A DNA stretch of 36,612 nucleotides from Acidimicrobiales bacterium (GCA_029263215.1 JAJCXY010000083.1:1-36612); one strand, 5' to 3'. Positions 8,410-17,787 are shown, counted from the first letter of the stretch. The notes: generated from the sequence alone by a model not told the origin. Made by a program: numbers and translations.

Positions 8410-10440
8410 ATGATCGCGGTCGAGAGCTACGTACAGGGGGGGTGGCATCGCCCCGATACCGGCGCGTCGATTCTCCACGCCGTCACCGGCGATGAGCTGG
8501 CCACGATCTCGTCTTCGGGCATCGACATGGCGGCCGCGGTTGCCTACGGCCGAGAGGTGGGTGGACCTGCACTTCGCGACATGACCTTCCACGATCGTGC
8601 CGCGATGCTGCGCAATCTCGGCAAGCTCCTGCTCTCCAATACCGACCACCTCTACGAACTGTCCACTGCAACCGGCGCCACCCGATCCGACTCTTGGATC
8701 GACATCGAGGGCGGGGCCGGCGTCTTGATGACCTATGCGAGCAAGGGGCGCCGAGAGCTGCCCAACGCCAAGGTGTTCATCGATGGCGACACCGAAGGTC
8801 TGAGCCGCGACGGGTCGTTCCTCGGCGTACACATCGCTACTCCCCGCCGTGGCGTGGCGGTGCACATCAATGCTTTCAACTTCCCGTGCTGGGGGATGCT
8901 CGAGAAGCTTGCTCCAACCCTTCTCGCGGGGATGCCGGCCATAGTGAAGCCGGCCAGCCAGACGGCCTTCCTCACCGAGGTGATGGTGCGCGACATCATC
9001 GAGAGCGGCCTGTTACCCGAGGGTTCGCTCCAGCTGATCAGCGGGAGTGCGGGAGATCTGCTCAGCCATCTCGATGGCCAGGACGCCGTGGCGTTCACCG
9101 GGTCGGCCGATACCGCACGGAAGCTGAAGGCCCATCCGACGATCGTCGACCACTCGGTTCGGTTCAACGCCGAAGCCGACTCGCTCAACGCCGCGATCCT
9201 CGGAGAGGCGGCGGGCCCGGGCACGGCTGAGTTTGCGCTCTTCGCCGACGAGGTGGTGAAGGAGATGACCACCAAGGCGGGTCAGAAGTGCACCTCCATC
9301 CGGCGGGTCATCGTGCCCCAAGAGGTCGCGGGCGCCGTGGAAGAAGCCATTGCAGAACGCCTCCGAAGTGTGCGAGCCGGTGATCCTGCCGACAAATCCA
9401 CGGGAATGGGCCCACTCGCCAGCATTGCCCAACGCGATGAAGTGAAGCGCGCCGTCGCCGCCCTGTCCGAGGTCGGCGAGCCCGTCATCGACCTATGCGA
9501 GTTCCACGACGTCGATGCCGAACGGGGGGCATTCATGGCCCCCACCCTGATGAGAGCCACCGACCCGCGGGCGCGGGCCGTTCACTCGGTTGAAGCCTTC
9601 GGCCCGGTCGCAACCGTGATCGGCTACGAAGGCACAGCCGATGCGGTAGAGCTCGCGGCGCTCGGGGAGGGCAGCCTGGTGGCATCGGTCTTCACCCCTG
9701 ATGGCGACGAAGCTGCCGCACTCACTCTCGGGATAGCCGCCCATCACGGACGCGTCCATGTGGTCGACGAGCGCTGTGGGCGCAGCAGCACCGGTCACGG
9801 CTCGCCCCTGCCCCAGCTGGTGCACGGCGGCCCCGGGAGAGCGGGCGGAGGCGAAGAGTTGGGCGGAATCCGAAGTGTGATGCACTACATGCAGCGCACG
9901 GCAGTGCAGGGTTCACCCGACATGCTCACCGCCATCACCGGAAAATGGATCGAGGGATCCCGGCGCAACGACCACGGTCACCCGTTCAAGCTCCACTTCG
10001 AAGATCTCCAGATCGGCGATGCCGTCGAGACGCCGAGCCGCGTCATCACCATTGAAGACATCGAACGTTTTGCCGACCTCACCGGCGACTACTTCTACGC
10101 CCACATGGACGAGGAGGCGGCCAAGGCGAGTCCCATTTTCGATGGGCGCGTCGCCCACGGCTACTTCGTGGTGGCCGCGGCCGCGGGATTGTTCGTGTGG
10201 CCCGACCCCGGGCCGGTGTTGGCCAACTATGGCCTCGACAACCTGCGTTTCGCCACGCCCACCTATCCCGGAGCCGAGCTCAAGGTGTATCTCACCTGCA
10301 AGGAGAAGTCGTTGAGATCCGGTGCCGGCTACGGCGAGGTGAGGTGGGACACCCAGGTCGTCAATCAGGATGACGATGTCGTGGCCGCCTACGACGTCCT
10401 CACGATGGTCGCCTGCCGCGACACCGGCCCAGACACGTGA
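8410..10440 (+). CDS. paaZ: Oxepin-CoA hydrolase / 3-oxo-5,6-dehydrosuberyl-CoA semialdehyde dehydrogenase
   Basis: A 676-residue bifunctional fusion that opens the oxepin-CoA ring and oxidises the resulting aldehyde, the ring-cleavage step of the aerobic phenylacetyl-CoA pathway. Residues 1 to about 510 are an aldehyde dehydrogenase with general base E255 (in FNAEADSLN) and nucleophile C294 (in GQKCTSIRR). Residues about 525-676 form a MaoC-like hotdog hydratase with the catalytic loop GDYFYAHMD (D560, H565). Length and residue numbers lie within one or two of E. coli PaaZ as I remember it (681 residues; E256, C295, D561), so both activities should be present. It sits between the transporter and paaA, with paaA starting 11 bp after its stop. 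Confidence 0.93.
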   Translation: MIAVESYVQGGWHRPDTGASILHAVTGDELATISSSGIDMAAAVAYGREVGGPALRDMTFHDRAAMLRNLGKLLLSNTDHLYELSTATGATRSDSWIDIEGGAGVLMTYASKGRRELPNAKVFIDGDTEGLSRDGSFLGVHIATPRRGVAVHINAFNFPCWGMLEKLAPTLLAGMPAIVKPASQTAFLTEVMVRDIIESGLLPEGSLQLISGSAGDLLSHLDGQDAVAFTGSADTARKLKAHPTIVDHSVRFNAEADSLNAAILGEAAGPGTAEFALFADEVVKEMTTKAGQKCTSIRRVIVPQEVAGAVEEAIAERLRSVRAGDPADKSTGMGPLASIAQRDEVKRAVAALSEVGEPVIDLCEFHDVDAERGAFMAPTLMRATDPRARAVHSVEAFGPVATVIGYEGTADAVELAALGEGSLVASVFTPDGDEAAALTLGIAAHHGRVHVVDERCGRSSTGHGSPLPQLVHGGPGRAGGGEELGGIRSVMHYMQRTAVQGSPDMLTAITGKWIEGSRRNDHGHPFKLHFEDLQIGDAVETPSRVITIEDIERFADLTGDYFYAHMDEEAAKASPIFDGRVAHGYFVVAAAAGLFVWPDPGPVLANYGLDNLRFATPTYPGAELKVYLTCKEKSLRSGAGYGEVRWDTQVVNQDDDVVAAYDVLTMVACRDTGPDT

Positions 10441-10451
10441 TCGGAGACCTG

Positions 10452-11375
10452 ATGGAAGCTCAAGACCGATTCGACGCGATAATCGCCGCCGACGAGCGCA
10501 TCGAAGCCGACGACTGGATGCCAGACGACTATCGCAGCACCCTCATTCGTCAGGTGGCTCAACACGCCCACTCCGAGATCATCGGGATGCAACCCGAAGG
10601 CGAGTGGATCCCCCGGGCCCCCTCACTGCGGCGCAAGGCAATCCTCACCGCCAAGGTGCAGGACGAAGCGGGCCATGGGCTCTATCTCTACGGCGCCACC
10701 GAGACCCTCGGCGTCGAGCGCGCCGATCTTCTCGATCTCCTGCACAGCCGTAAACAGAAGTACTCGAGCATTTTCAACTATCCCGCCCTCACCTGGGCCG
10801 ACGTCGGCGCCATCGGTTGGCTGGTCGACGGCGCCGCCATCACCAATCAGGTACCCCTGTGCCGGTGTTCGTACGGGCCCTACGGGCGGGCGATGGTGAG
10901 GGTGTGCAAGGAGGAGAGTTTCCACCAACGCCAGGGTTTCCAGATCATGCTCACCCTCGCGGAGGGCACCGATGAGCAAAAGGCGATGGCCCAGGGCGCC
11001 CTCGATCGCTGGTGGTGGCCGAGCATCATGATGTTTGGGCCACCCGACACAGAGTCGGTCCACAACGCCCGCAACATGGCGTGGGGGATCAAGCGCTACA
11101 CCAACGACGAGTTGCGCCAGAACTTCGTTGACATGACCATCCCCCAGGCCGAACTGTTGGGGCTCACGATGCCCGACCCGGATCTCCGCTGGAATGAGGA
11201 ACGGGGCCACTACGACTACGGCGAGCCCGACTGGGAAGAGTTCATGCAGATGGTTCGCGGCGAGGGCGAGATGCCGGCCCAACGCATCAGGGTGCGCAAA
11301 TCGGCCCACGACGACGGTGCCTGGGTTCGTGAAGCGGCCGAGGCCTACGCACAAAAGCACGAGGCCGCCGCATGA
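10452..11375 (+). CDS. paaA: Phenylacetyl-CoA 1,2-epoxidase, catalytic subunit PaaA
   Basis: A 307-residue di-iron oxygenase subunit that epoxidises the ring of phenylacetyl-CoA with O2 as part of the PaaABC(D)E multicomponent enzyme. Iron-ligand candidates seen: E42 in HAHSEIIGM, and E72 and H75 in [12 protein letters not shown], then a second helix pair around [14 protein letters not shown] chose ATG 10452, with GGAG 5-6 nt upstream, over GTG 10437 (which overlaps the paaZ stop). With this start the carboxylate and His numbering matches the E. coli protein as I remember it. It overlaps paaB by 4 bp (ATGA). Confidence 0.94.
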   Translation: MEAQDRFDAIIAADERIEADDWMPDDYRSTLIRQVAQHAHSEIIGMQPEGEWIPRAPSLRRKAILTAKVQDEAGHGLYLYGATETLGVERADLLDLLHSRKQKYSSIFNYPALTWADVGAIGWLVDGAAITNQVPLCRCSYGPYGRAMVRVCKEESFHQRQGFQIMLTLAEGTDEQKAMAQGALDRWWWPSIMMFGPPDTESVHNARNMAWGIKRYTNDELRQNFVDMTIPQAELLGLTMPDPDLRWNEERGHYDYGEPDWEEFMQMVRGEGEMPAQRIRVRKSAHDDGAWVREAAEAYAQKHEAAA

Positions 11376-11656
11376 CCGGCTCGTGGCCCATGTGGGAAGT
11401 GTTCGTGAGGGCTCGTAGGGGAGTCGACCACGTTCATTTCGGCTCGGTTCATGCCGCCGACGGCGAATCTGCGCTCCAAGCGGCGCGTGACCTCTTCACC
11501 CGTCGCCAGGAGGGTGTGAGCATCTGGGTGGTGCGCTCGAGTGATGTGGTGGCGTCTGACCCCGACGACGAGGCCGAACTCTTCGAACCCGCCGCCGACA
11601 AGGACTATCGGTTCCCCACCCACTACGAACTGCCGGCTGAAGTCGACCACATGTGA
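11372..11656 (+). CDS. paaB: Phenylacetyl-CoA epoxidase subunit PaaB
   Basis: A 94-residue small subunit of the phenylacetyl-CoA epoxidase, close to the family's usual 95. It begins [24 protein letters not shown] and ends [11 protein letters not shown], both diagnostic of PaaB. It has no catalytic role of its own that is firmly established; it is thought to help assemble or bridge the oxygenase core and reductase. Translation is coupled to paaA by ATGA overlap, and paaC follows after 4 bp. Confidence 0.93.
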   Translation: MTGSWPMWEVFVRARRGVDHVHFGSVHAADGESALQAARDLFTRRQEGVSIWVVRSSDVVASDPDDEAELFEPAADKDYRFPTHYELPAEVDHM

Positions 11657-11660
11657 ACCG

Positions 11661-12482
11661 ATGACCGGCCCTGACTTGCTGCCCTCCCTGCAGCCTTCCT
11701 TGCAGCCTTCCTTGCTGACCCATCTCCTTCGCCAGGGCGACCGCGCGCTTGTGCTCGCCCAACGACTCGGGCAGGTCATTACCCATGCGCCGGAGCTCGA
11801 AGAGGACATGGCCATCGCCAACATCAGCCTCGACCTCATCGGACAGGCCCGGCATCTCTACACCTATGCAGGTGAGGTGGAGGGTCTCGGCCACGACGAG
11901 AACCATTTCGCCTATTGGCGCAGTGCCGAGGAGTTCCTCAATCCCCAGCTCGTCGAGCAGCCCAACGGCGACTTCGCGGTCACGATCGTCCGCCAGTTCT
12001 TCCACGATGCCTACGCCCTCCACTACTGGGAGTCGATGGAGGCGAGCTCAGATGCCACCTTGGCCGCACTCGCCGCCCGCGCCCGTAAGGAGACCGCCTT
12101 TCATCTGCGCCACTCACAGGGCTGGGTGGTCCGGCTCGGCGACGGCACCGATGAGAGTCATCGTCGAGCCCAGCTAGCCATCGATTCGCTCTGGCGGTTC
12201 ACGTCCGACCTCGCTTCGATACCCGACGAGACCGAGCTGCACGATTCCGGAGTAGTGCCCGACTCCGAGGTCGGTGAGCGGTGGCGAGACACAGTGGTCG
12301 CGGCGCTGGCCGACGCCACCCTCGACATTCCTGCCAGCACCAGCACCAGCACTGGCACCAGCACCGGCGCTGGCACCGACATGGCTAGCAGCGGCTGGCA
12401 GGGTCACCACAGTTCCCATCTCGGCCCCCTTCTCGAAGAGCTTCAGGCTCTCACGCGGGCGCACCCCGGAGCCGAGTGGTGA
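11661..12482 (+). CDS. paaC: Phenylacetyl-CoA epoxidase, structural subunit PaaC
   Basis: A 273-residue ferritin-like partner of PaaA; in the family it stabilises the heterodimer and lacks the di-iron site. Conserved segments: GDRALVLAQRLGQ, ELEEDMAIANISLDLIGQARHLY, and HDAYALHYWESM. It is longer than E. coli PaaC (about 248) because of two repeat-born inserts: an N-terminal LPSLQPSLQPSLL and a Ser/Thr/Gly-rich loop (STSTSTGTSTGAGT) at about residues 225-240. The ATG at 11661 is 4 bp after paaB; no strong Shine-Dalgarno, so coupling is likely. Its end overlaps the start of paaD. Confidence 0.92.
   Translation: MTGPDLLPSLQPSLQPSLLTHLLRQGDRALVLAQRLGQVITHAPELEEDMAIANISLDLIGQARHLYTYAGEVEGLGHDENHFAYWRSAEEFLNPQLVEQPNGDFAVTIVRQFFHDAYALHYWESMEASSDATLAALAARARKETAFHLRHSQGWVVRLGDGTDESHRRAQLAIDSLWRFTSDLASIPDETELHDSGVVPDSEVGERWRDTVVAALADATLDIPASTSTSTGTSTGAGTDMASSGWQGHHSSHLGPLLEELQALTRAHPGAEW
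11677..11712 (+). repeat. Three 12-bp tandem units at the start of paaC
   Basis: TGCTGCCCTCCC is followed by two exact copies of TGCAGCCTTCCT. The units are in frame and encode L-x-P-S repeats at the PaaC N terminus, ahead of the conserved ferritin fold. Confidence 0.75.
12334..12379 (+). repeat. AGCACC-type microsatellite inside paaC
   Basis: Degenerate 6-bp units (AGCACC, AGCACT, GGCACC) encode alternating Ser/Thr/Gly in a loop near the PaaC C terminus. The insert stays in frame and lies outside the conserved helices. Confidence 0.7.
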
Positions 12483-12949
12483 GCACCGCAGCCGACGAGC
12501 TGGTCTTCAATGTCGAAGACCCCGAACTGCCCTACGTGACCATCGGCGATCTGGGCATGGTGAGGTCGGTCGACACCGATGGTTCGCGGGTGCGGGTCGT
12601 GCTGACTCCCACCTACACCGGCTGCCCCGCCACCGAGCAGATACGAGACGACGTCGCGCAGGCGCTTCGCGGCGCCGACTTCGAACCCGAGATCGAGTTC
12701 TCGCTGAGCCCCCCATGGACCACCGACTGGATCACTCCCGACGGCCGCCGCAAGCTCTCCGCCGCCGGCATCGCCCCTCCGGGGACGGTCGATCCCTCCT
12801 CGGCCACGGCTGTCGAGACGCCCATCGAGTGCCCCCGCTGTGGCTCCCGACGCACCCGGAGACTGGCCGACTTCGGTGCCACCGCATGTAAGGCGCCCTA
12901 CCGCTGCGAGGCGTGCCGCGAACCGTTCGAAGCGTTCAAGGCGTTCTGA
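12479..12949 (+). CDS. paaD: PaaD-type Fe-S assembly protein for the epoxidase
   Basis: A 156-residue member of the PaaD (DUF59/MIP18) family, thought to help mature Fe-S or iron centres of the phenylacetyl-CoA epoxidase. The N-terminal MIP18-like domain has DPELPYVTIGDLGMV and PTYTGCPATE with the conserved Cys. The C-terminal zinc-ribbon has CPRCGS, then TACKAPYRCEACREPFEAFK. Two in-frame GTG codons (12476, 12479) overlap the paaC stop; GGAG at 12468-12471 sits better for 12479. The paaE frame opens inside its 3' end. Confidence 0.9.
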   Translation: MSTAADELVFNVEDPELPYVTIGDLGMVRSVDTDGSRVRVVLTPTYTGCPATEQIRDDVAQALRGADFEPEIEFSLSPPWTTDWITPDGRRKLSAAGIAPPGTVDPSSATAVETPIECPRCGSRRTRRLADFGATACKAPYRCEACREPFEAFKAF

Positions 12950-12975
12950 CCGTGTGTCGCGCCGACTCGCCCACC

Positions 12976-14046
12976 ATGGCTCCGACGTTCGCGGTACTGC
13001 CGGTGATCACGCTCCGTCACGACACCGCCGAGTCGGTGGTGGTCACCCTTGATCCCGGTGATGATTCCCGTTTCCGGTTCGTTCACGGACAGCACCTGAC
13101 TTTTCGCCGAGAGTTCGACGGTGTCGAGGTGCGACGAAGCTATTCGATCTGCTCGCCGGCTCCCGACGGTGCTCTCCAGGTCGCGATCAAGCTGGTCGAC
13201 GGTGGTGTGTTCTCCACCTGGGCCAACCTTGATCTTGAGGTCGGCGACGAGCTCGATGTGATGAGCCCGACCGGCCACTTCACATGCGACCTCCGACCCG
13301 AGGAGGCCCGGAGCTACGCCCTGGTCGCGGCGGGTAGCGGGATCACGCCGGTCCTGTCGGTAGCCGCCACCGTGCTGGCCTCAGAACCCGACTCTGCCGT
13401 CACCTTGCTGCAGGTCAATCAGACCACCGGGTCGATAATGCTGCTCGAGGAGGTCGAGGCTCTCCGCAACCGCTACCTCGGGAGGCTCCAGATCTGGAAT
13501 GTCCTCACCCAGGAGCCCACGGCATCGCCGCTGTTCACCGGCCGTCCGGATCGTGACCGCCTCGCGGAGTTCTTCGCCCACGGGGTGCTGCCGGCGAGTC
13601 CGACGGAGGTGTTCGTGTGCGGACCCGAAGAGCTGGTCGACACGGTGCGCGATGCCTACTCCGAACAAGGCGTCGACCCTGCCCACATCCACGATGAGCT
13701 CTTCACCAGCTCCCAGCTGGGGCGGGTGGCATCCGCGGGTCCTCGCGAGGTCGAGCCCACTGCCTCACCGGTGGCCACCGGGGCTGCGGTTCTCCACGGG
13801 CGCAAAACCGCCTTCGCGGTCTACGAAGGCGACTCTGTTCTCGACGCGGCCCAGCGCACCCGGCCCGACGTTCCCTTCTCCTGTCGAGCAGGGGTCTGTT
13901 CAACCTGTCGAGCCAAGCTGTCCGAAGGCCAAGTCGAGATGGACGTGACCCACGGATTGGTGCCGGGTGAGGCCGAGGCGGGCTATGTGCTCACCTGCCA
14001 GGCCCGGCCCATCACCGACACCGTAAGGGTCGATTTCGACCGCTGA
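12976..14046 (+). CDS. paaE: Phenylacetyl-CoA epoxidase reductase PaaE
   Basis: A 356-residue ferredoxin-NADP reductase-type flavoprotein that passes electrons from NAD(P)H to the PaaABC oxygenase. Order: FAD domain with RRSYSICS, nucleotide-binding domain with AAGSGITPVLS and FVCGPEELV, then a C-terminal plant-type [2Fe-2S] ferredoxin with CRAGVCSTC and a distal Cys in LTCQ. The ATG at 12976 begins right at the domain; GTG 12952, 2 nt after the paaD stop, is a real alternative that would add 8 residues. Confidence 0.92.
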   Translation: MAPTFAVLPVITLRHDTAESVVVTLDPGDDSRFRFVHGQHLTFRREFDGVEVRRSYSICSPAPDGALQVAIKLVDGGVFSTWANLDLEVGDELDVMSPTGHFTCDLRPEEARSYALVAAGSGITPVLSVAATVLASEPDSAVTLLQVNQTTGSIMLLEEVEALRNRYLGRLQIWNVLTQEPTASPLFTGRPDRDRLAEFFAHGVLPASPTEVFVCGPEELVDTVRDAYSEQGVDPAHIHDELFTSSQLGRVASAGPREVEPTASPVATGAAVLHGRKTAFAVYEGDSVLDAAQRTRPDVPFSCRAGVCSTCRAKLSEGQVEMDVTHGLVPGEAEAGYVLTCQARPITDTVRVDFDR

Positions 14047-14090
14047 TCCAGAGCTGACCCAGAGCCCAACAAGAAGGAACGCTGATCAAG

Positions 14091-15368
14091 ATGGCAGAGC
14101 CAGAGGGGTACCAACCGATCGAGACGGCGTCGGTCGATGAGCTGCGTGCCCTCCAGAGCCAGCGCCTGGCGGCCACCGTTCGAAACGCCTACGACAACAT
14201 CGCTCACTACCGTTCGGCGTTCGACGCAGCCGGCGTCCACCCCGACCACATCACCGGCATCGAAGATATTTCCAGGCTTCCGTTCCTCGTGAAGGACGAT
14301 CTTCGAGCGGCGTACCCATTCGGAATGTTCGCGGTGCCCCGCACCGACCTCATTCGTGTCCACGCTTCCTCGGGCACCACCGGTAAGCCGACGGTGGTGG
14401 GATACACCAGAAACGACATCGAGGTGTGGGCAACGGTGATGGCCCGGTCGATGTTTGCCGCCGGAGGGAGGCCCGGCGATCTCGTCCATGTCGCCTACGG
14501 CTACGGACTCTTCACCGGCGGTCTCGGCGCCCACTACGGAGCCGAGAAACTCGGATGCACCGTGGTGCCCATGGGCGGGGGCCAAACCGAGAAACAGGTG
14601 ACCCTGATCACCGATTTCGAGCCGTCGATAATCATGGTCACCCCGTCGTATTGCCTGAATCTCATCGACGAGATGGAACGGCAGGGGATCGATCCGGCTG
14701 CCAGCTCCCTGAAGCTGGGGATCTTCGGCGCCGAGCCGTGGACCGAAGGCATGCGCACCGCGATCGAGCAACGCCTCGACATGGACGCCGTCGACATCTA
14801 TGGCCTCTCGGAGGTGATCGGGCCGGGCGTCGCCGCGGAATGTCTGGAAACCAAAGACGGGCTCACGATCTGGGAAGACCACTTCTATCCCGAGATCATC
14901 GACCCCGTCACCGGCGAAGTTCTCCCGGACGGTGAGGAGGGGGAGCTGGTTCTCACCTCGCTCACCAAGGAGGCCCTCCCCGTGATTCGCTATCGCACGC
15001 GCGACGTCACCACCTTGCTGCCGGGCACTGCTCGCACGATGCGTCGCCTCACCCGGGTGACGGGCCGCACCGACGACATGCTCATCATCCGGGGAGTCAA
15101 TGTCTACCCGTCCCAGATCGAACACGAGCTCCTGAAGGTGGAGGGCCTGTCGGCTCACTACCAGCTCCACACCACCCGCGACGCCAATATGGTCGGCCTC
15201 GTGGTGAACGTCGAGTCGGAGCGGGAAGTCGATTCCGACACCGCGGCCCAGTTGGCTGCTCGGGCCCGAGCCCAGATAAAGACAATGGTGGGGGTCAGCG
15301 CGGAGGTGGAGGTGCTGGCTCCGTTCACGGTGCCGCGGAGTGAGGGCAAGGCCCAGCGAGTGCTGTGA
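14091..15368 (+). CDS. paaK: Phenylacetate-CoA ligase
   Basis: A 425-residue AMP-forming ligase that converts phenylacetate to phenylacetyl-CoA, the entry step of the pathway. Motifs: HASSGTTGKPTVV (nucleotide loop), YGLSEVIGPGVAAEC, and TGRTDDMLIIRGVNVYPSQIE leading to the C-terminal PaaK-specific domain. Length is usual for PaaK. ATG 14091 has AGAAGGA about 12 nt upstream, a rather long spacing. It is the last gene of the operon, 44 bp after paaE, and converges on the MarR-type gene. Confidence 0.94.
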   Translation: MAEPEGYQPIETASVDELRALQSQRLAATVRNAYDNIAHYRSAFDAAGVHPDHITGIEDISRLPFLVKDDLRAAYPFGMFAVPRTDLIRVHASSGTTGKPTVVGYTRNDIEVWATVMARSMFAAGGRPGDLVHVAYGYGLFTGGLGAHYGAEKLGCTVVPMGGGQTEKQVTLITDFEPSIIMVTPSYCLNLIDEMERQGIDPAASSLKLGIFGAEPWTEGMRTAIEQRLDMDAVDIYGLSEVIGPGVAAECLETKDGLTIWEDHFYPEIIDPVTGEVLPDGEEGELVLTSLTKEALPVIRYRTRDVTTLLPGTARTMRRLTRVTGRTDDMLIIRGVNVYPSQIEHELLKVEGLSAHYQLHTTRDANMVGLVVNVESEREVDSDTAAQLAARARAQIKTMVGVSAEVEVLAPFTVPRSEGKAQRVL

Positions 15369-15384
15369 CCCCGGGCCGCCACGA

Positions 15385-15429
15385 CCTGGCTGGTAACGGC
15401 CTAGCTGGTAACGGCCTAGCTGGTACGAC
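15385..15429. repeat. Three 15-bp tandem units between paaK and the MarR-type gene
   Basis: CCTGGCTGGTAACGG, CCTAGCTGGTAACGG and CCTAGCTGGTACGAC lie head to tail in the convergent gap. A short hairpin (CCCAG 15429-15433 with CTGGG 15441-15445, 7-nt loop) follows and could act weakly as a two-way terminator. Confidence 0.75.
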
Positions 15430-15445
15430 CCAGCCGGCAACTGGG

Positions 15446-15985
15446 CTAGCCGGTCTCGCCCAGACTGGCGGTGCGAGCCTCGGCGCTGACCCTGCGCATC
15501 AGCTCAGTGAGAGTGGTGAGCTCTTCAGCGCTCAGGGATGCAAACACCTCGGCCTCCTTGGAGTTTTGCTCGCCGTAGGCCGCTACCAGCCGTTGAGCGC
15601 CGTCGGGAGCGAGGCTGACGGTGACCAGGCGACGGTCGGCGGATTCGCGTCGGCGGTCTACCAGACCATCGCGTTCGAGGGTGTTGAGAGCACTGGAGAT
15701 CGCGGCCCGGCTGAGTCCGGCCAGTCGAGCTATCTCGCGGGGCTCGAGATCTCCCGCCACCCAGAGGATGAACATCACCCTGAAGCCGGCCAAGCTCCAC
15801 CCCGCGGGCTTGTGCACGGTGGATTCGAGGTGGTTGAACATCAGTGTCGAAAGGCGAAAGAGCTGGAACATCCCCTTGAACGTGTCGACGTTGAGATCCT
15901 CGCGGCTCACCAGGCGGGCTGCCGCGTCCTCGAAGTCGTCGGCGGGGAGTCTGGCCTCGCGACCATTGACCATCTCAGGCTTCAC
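15446..15985 (-). CDS. MarR-family transcriptional regulator
   Basis: A 179-residue winged-helix protein. The central region (about residues 50-125) has REIARLAGLSRAAISSALNTLERDGLVDRRRESADRR, which holds recognition helix and wing of MarR proteins, flanked by dimerisation helices. Its gene converges on the end of the phenylacetate operon, so it is the likely repressor of that operon, with a CoA thioester such as phenylacetyl-CoA as a plausible ligand; PaaX (GntR-like) and TetR-type PaaR are the better known paa regulators. Start: GTG 15985 lies 6 nt after a TAGCTT -10 box, which suggests a leaderless transcript; ATG 15973 is the alternative. Confidence 0.85.
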   Translation of the reverse strand: MKPEMVNGREARLPADDFEDAAARLVSREDLNVDTFKGMFQLFRLSTLMFNHLESTVHKPAGWSLAGFRVMFILWVAGDLEPREIARLAGLSRAAISSALNTLERDGLVDRRRESADRRLVTVSLAPDGAQRLVAAYGEQNSKEAEVFASLSAEELTTLTELMRRVSAEARTASLGETG

Positions 15986-15997
15986 GACTTGAAGCTA
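15979..15997 (-). promoter_or_regulatory. Leaderless promoter and operator of the MarR-type gene
   Basis: On the minus strand TAGCTT (15992-15997) precedes GTG 15985 by 6 nt. A perfect 6-bp inverted repeat GCTTCA-CGACT-TGAAGC (15979-15995) covers both the -10 box and the start codon, a natural site for autorepression. No -35 box is seen at the right distance. Confidence 0.5.
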
Positions 15998-16026
15998 GCT
16001 GATGTCGGACTCCCGGATCGAACTGG

Positions 16027-17634
16027 TCAGCGGCCGCACTCGCAGGCCACCTTGTCGTCGAGGGCCTGCCACTTGTAGGCCCTCGGCTCCGACATCACCC
16101 CACAACCCGTGCATTGCAGAGCCCACTCCGCTCCCACCCGCTGCAAAGCCACAGGATTCTCCCCGGTGGACAGCCGCGGCTTCTCCTTGACCACCCTCTG
16201 CTGGCTGATCTCCGGCAACTTCGGGCTCCGAAGCTCCATGTAGGGCTGAGCAGTGGCAATCCACTCCGGGGCATCGGGCGAGGGCTCGGGCGGCGTGAAA
16301 GTGCCCACCGTCTCCGGCTCGATCACTTCGGCGGGCCCGGTGTAATCGAGAAAATCGGCCAGCTGATCGAACTCACTGGGCCGGAATATCCGAGAGGCTT
16401 CGGCGATCTCCTCGATTTCCTCGAGGAACCCGTCGCGATCCTCAGAGAAGCGCGGGTCCTCCAGAGTGTCGGCCGCGAAGATGATCACGAAGCGAGCACC
16501 GCTGCCCAGAGGCTTGCGGCGCAGTATCCGCCCCATGCGTTGGATCATCTGGCGCCGTGTGCGGCTCGCACTCACCACCAGGCCCAGATTGGCATTGGGA
16601 ACATCGACACCCTCGTCGAGCACCCGGGGCGCCGCCACCGCGTCGAGTGTTCCGGCGCGCAGATGGTCGAGAATGGTGCCGCGATCACCGCGAGCGGTAT
16701 CGCCGGTGATGATCTCGATGGCGACGTGGGGGTCGAGGCGTACCACGGCGTGATTGGCGGCACGGACAGTCTCGGTGAACAACAGAGCGCCATCGGCGTC
16801 CTTGATCGCCGGCGCGAACTTGCCGAGCGCCTCGTACTTCGCGGAGCTGGTGGCGACGATCTCGCGGCGGGCCGCGAAGGCATTGAGATAGTCGTTCGCG
16901 GCTCGGCCGTCGGGGCCGGCATCGTTGGTGGCGAGGTGATGCACCGCGGCGAGGAAGTCGCCGAACGGGTTGTGGGGCACGCCCTTGATCTGCTTCAACG
17001 CACGCCGGGCGGCCACGATCCTGCCCTCGGTGGCGTCGTATTCGGACCGCTCGACGTCGGTGAGAGGTACCGCCATGAATCCCACCCGGGGCTGGGCGCA
17101 CACGCCATCGCTGATGGCGGCGCCGAAGTCGTAGCGGTAGCAGATCCCTCCGAAGTAGGGCAGAAGGGTGGTGTCGACTGCATCGTCGGAGCGCTCGAGG
17201 GTGGCGGTGAGGCCGAGTCGCTCCTCGTACTCGGGGAGGAGCGACTTGCGCAGGACCGCGCCGCCGAATCCGTGACACTCGTCGGCGACGAGTATCCCTC
17301 CCTTTTCGCTGGTGGGCAGGGGCACTCGTGATGCTGCGGAGTGACGGGTGGTGATCAACACATCGCAGTCGATGGGCCGGTCGCGGTAGCCGTCGCCGAG
17401 GCGACCGATCGAATGATCGGGCATCCAGCGGGTGAGACGTTCGTGCCACTGCTCCATCAGTACCCGGCTGGGCACGATGACAAGGGCGAACAGGCCGCGA
17501 CCCACGGCGTCCTCGATCGCGGTGAGGGCGACATCGGTTTTGCCCGAGCCGGTCACGGCTTCGACCACTCCTCGCCGCCCGCAGCGGTGCCACGCCATCA
17601 GGGCGTCGTGTTGCCATCGGTAGAGGGAGTGCAC
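16027..17634 (-). CDS. DEAD/DEAH-box helicase, XPB/SSL2-like, with C-terminal zinc ribbon
   Basis: A 535-residue superfamily 2 helicase/translocase. Motifs: Q-type start YRWQHDALMAWH, Walker A VTGSGKT (about residues 28-34), motif II DECHGFGG, motif III LTATLER, and motif VI QRMGRILRRK. The C terminus carries CTGCG...CECG, a likely zinc ribbon. It lacks the N-terminal damage-recognition domain of full XPB. The frame stays open far upstream into folD on the other strand, but GTG 17634 fits: the helicase domain begins there and a TAGCCT -10 box lies 8 nt ahead. It probably acts in DNA repair or remodelling; there is no clear link to its neighbours. Confidence 0.8.
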   Translation of the reverse strand: MHSLYRWQHDALMAWHRCGRRGVVEAVTGSGKTDVALTAIEDAVGRGLFALVIVPSRVLMEQWHERLTRWMPDHSIGRLGDGYRDRPIDCDVLITTRHSAASRVPLPTSEKGGILVADECHGFGGAVLRKSLLPEYEERLGLTATLERSDDAVDTTLLPYFGGICYRYDFGAAISDGVCAQPRVGFMAVPLTDVERSEYDATEGRIVAARRALKQIKGVPHNPFGDFLAAVHHLATNDAGPDGRAANDYLNAFAARREIVATSSAKYEALGKFAPAIKDADGALLFTETVRAANHAVVRLDPHVAIEIITGDTARGDRGTILDHLRAGTLDAVAAPRVLDEGVDVPNANLGLVVSASRTRRQMIQRMGRILRRKPLGSGARFVIIFAADTLEDPRFSEDRDGFLEEIEEIAEASRIFRPSEFDQLADFLDYTGPAEVIEPETVGTFTPPEPSPDAPEWIATAQPYMELRSPKLPEISQQRVVKEKPRLSTGENPVALQRVGAEWALQCTGCGVMSEPRAYKWQALDDKVACECGR

Positions 17635-17642
17635 AGCCCGAC

Positions 17643-17648
17643 AGGCTA
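17643..17648 (-). promoter_or_regulatory. -10 box for the helicase gene (leaderless)
   Basis: TAGCCT on the minus strand ends 8 nt before GTG 17634. No -35 box at standard distance and no Shine-Dalgarno. Confidence 0.4.
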
Positions 17649-17660
17649 CGGCGTCAGCAC

Positions 17661-17715
17661 GCAAGAGCCGCCCAAGAACTACCCAAGAGCTGCCCAAAGA
17701 GCGGCACAAGAGCGG
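17661..17715. repeat. Five 11-bp tandem units in the helicase/folD gap
   Basis: Degenerate units GCAAGAGCCGC, CCAAGAACTAC, CCAAGAGCTGC, CCAAAGAGCGG and CACAAGAGCGG run end to end in the divergent gap. The 11-bp period is close to one helical turn, so the copies face the same side of DNA; they could be regulator sites or merely slippage products. Confidence 0.65.
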
Positions 17716-17774
17716 CGCACGTCGCCGCGCTGCCCGTTCTCGATGCCTCGCGCCGATCGTGGGCCGGCAGGCGC

Positions 17775-17780
17775 TAGCTT
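17775..17780 (+). promoter_or_regulatory. -10 box for folD (leaderless)
   Basis: TAGCTT ends 7 nt before GTG 17788, within the same 8-mer (GCTAGCTT) found ahead of the MarR-type gene. No -35 box is visible. Confidence 0.45.
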
Positions 17781-17787
17781 CTCGCGG

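Noticed and set aside
7624..8865. Antisense open frame across livG and paaZ
   Set aside because: No domain signature; both sense genes are complete and well conserved.
15385..15429. CRISPR-like array
   Set aside because: The units are contiguous with no spacers and there are no cas genes. The same applies to the other tandem repeats.
13983..15440. Antisense open frame (485 codons) opposite paaK
   Set aside because: A GC-rich shadow of paaK. Its start falls in the 15-bp repeat tract, which gives a spurious YQLGR-type repeat.
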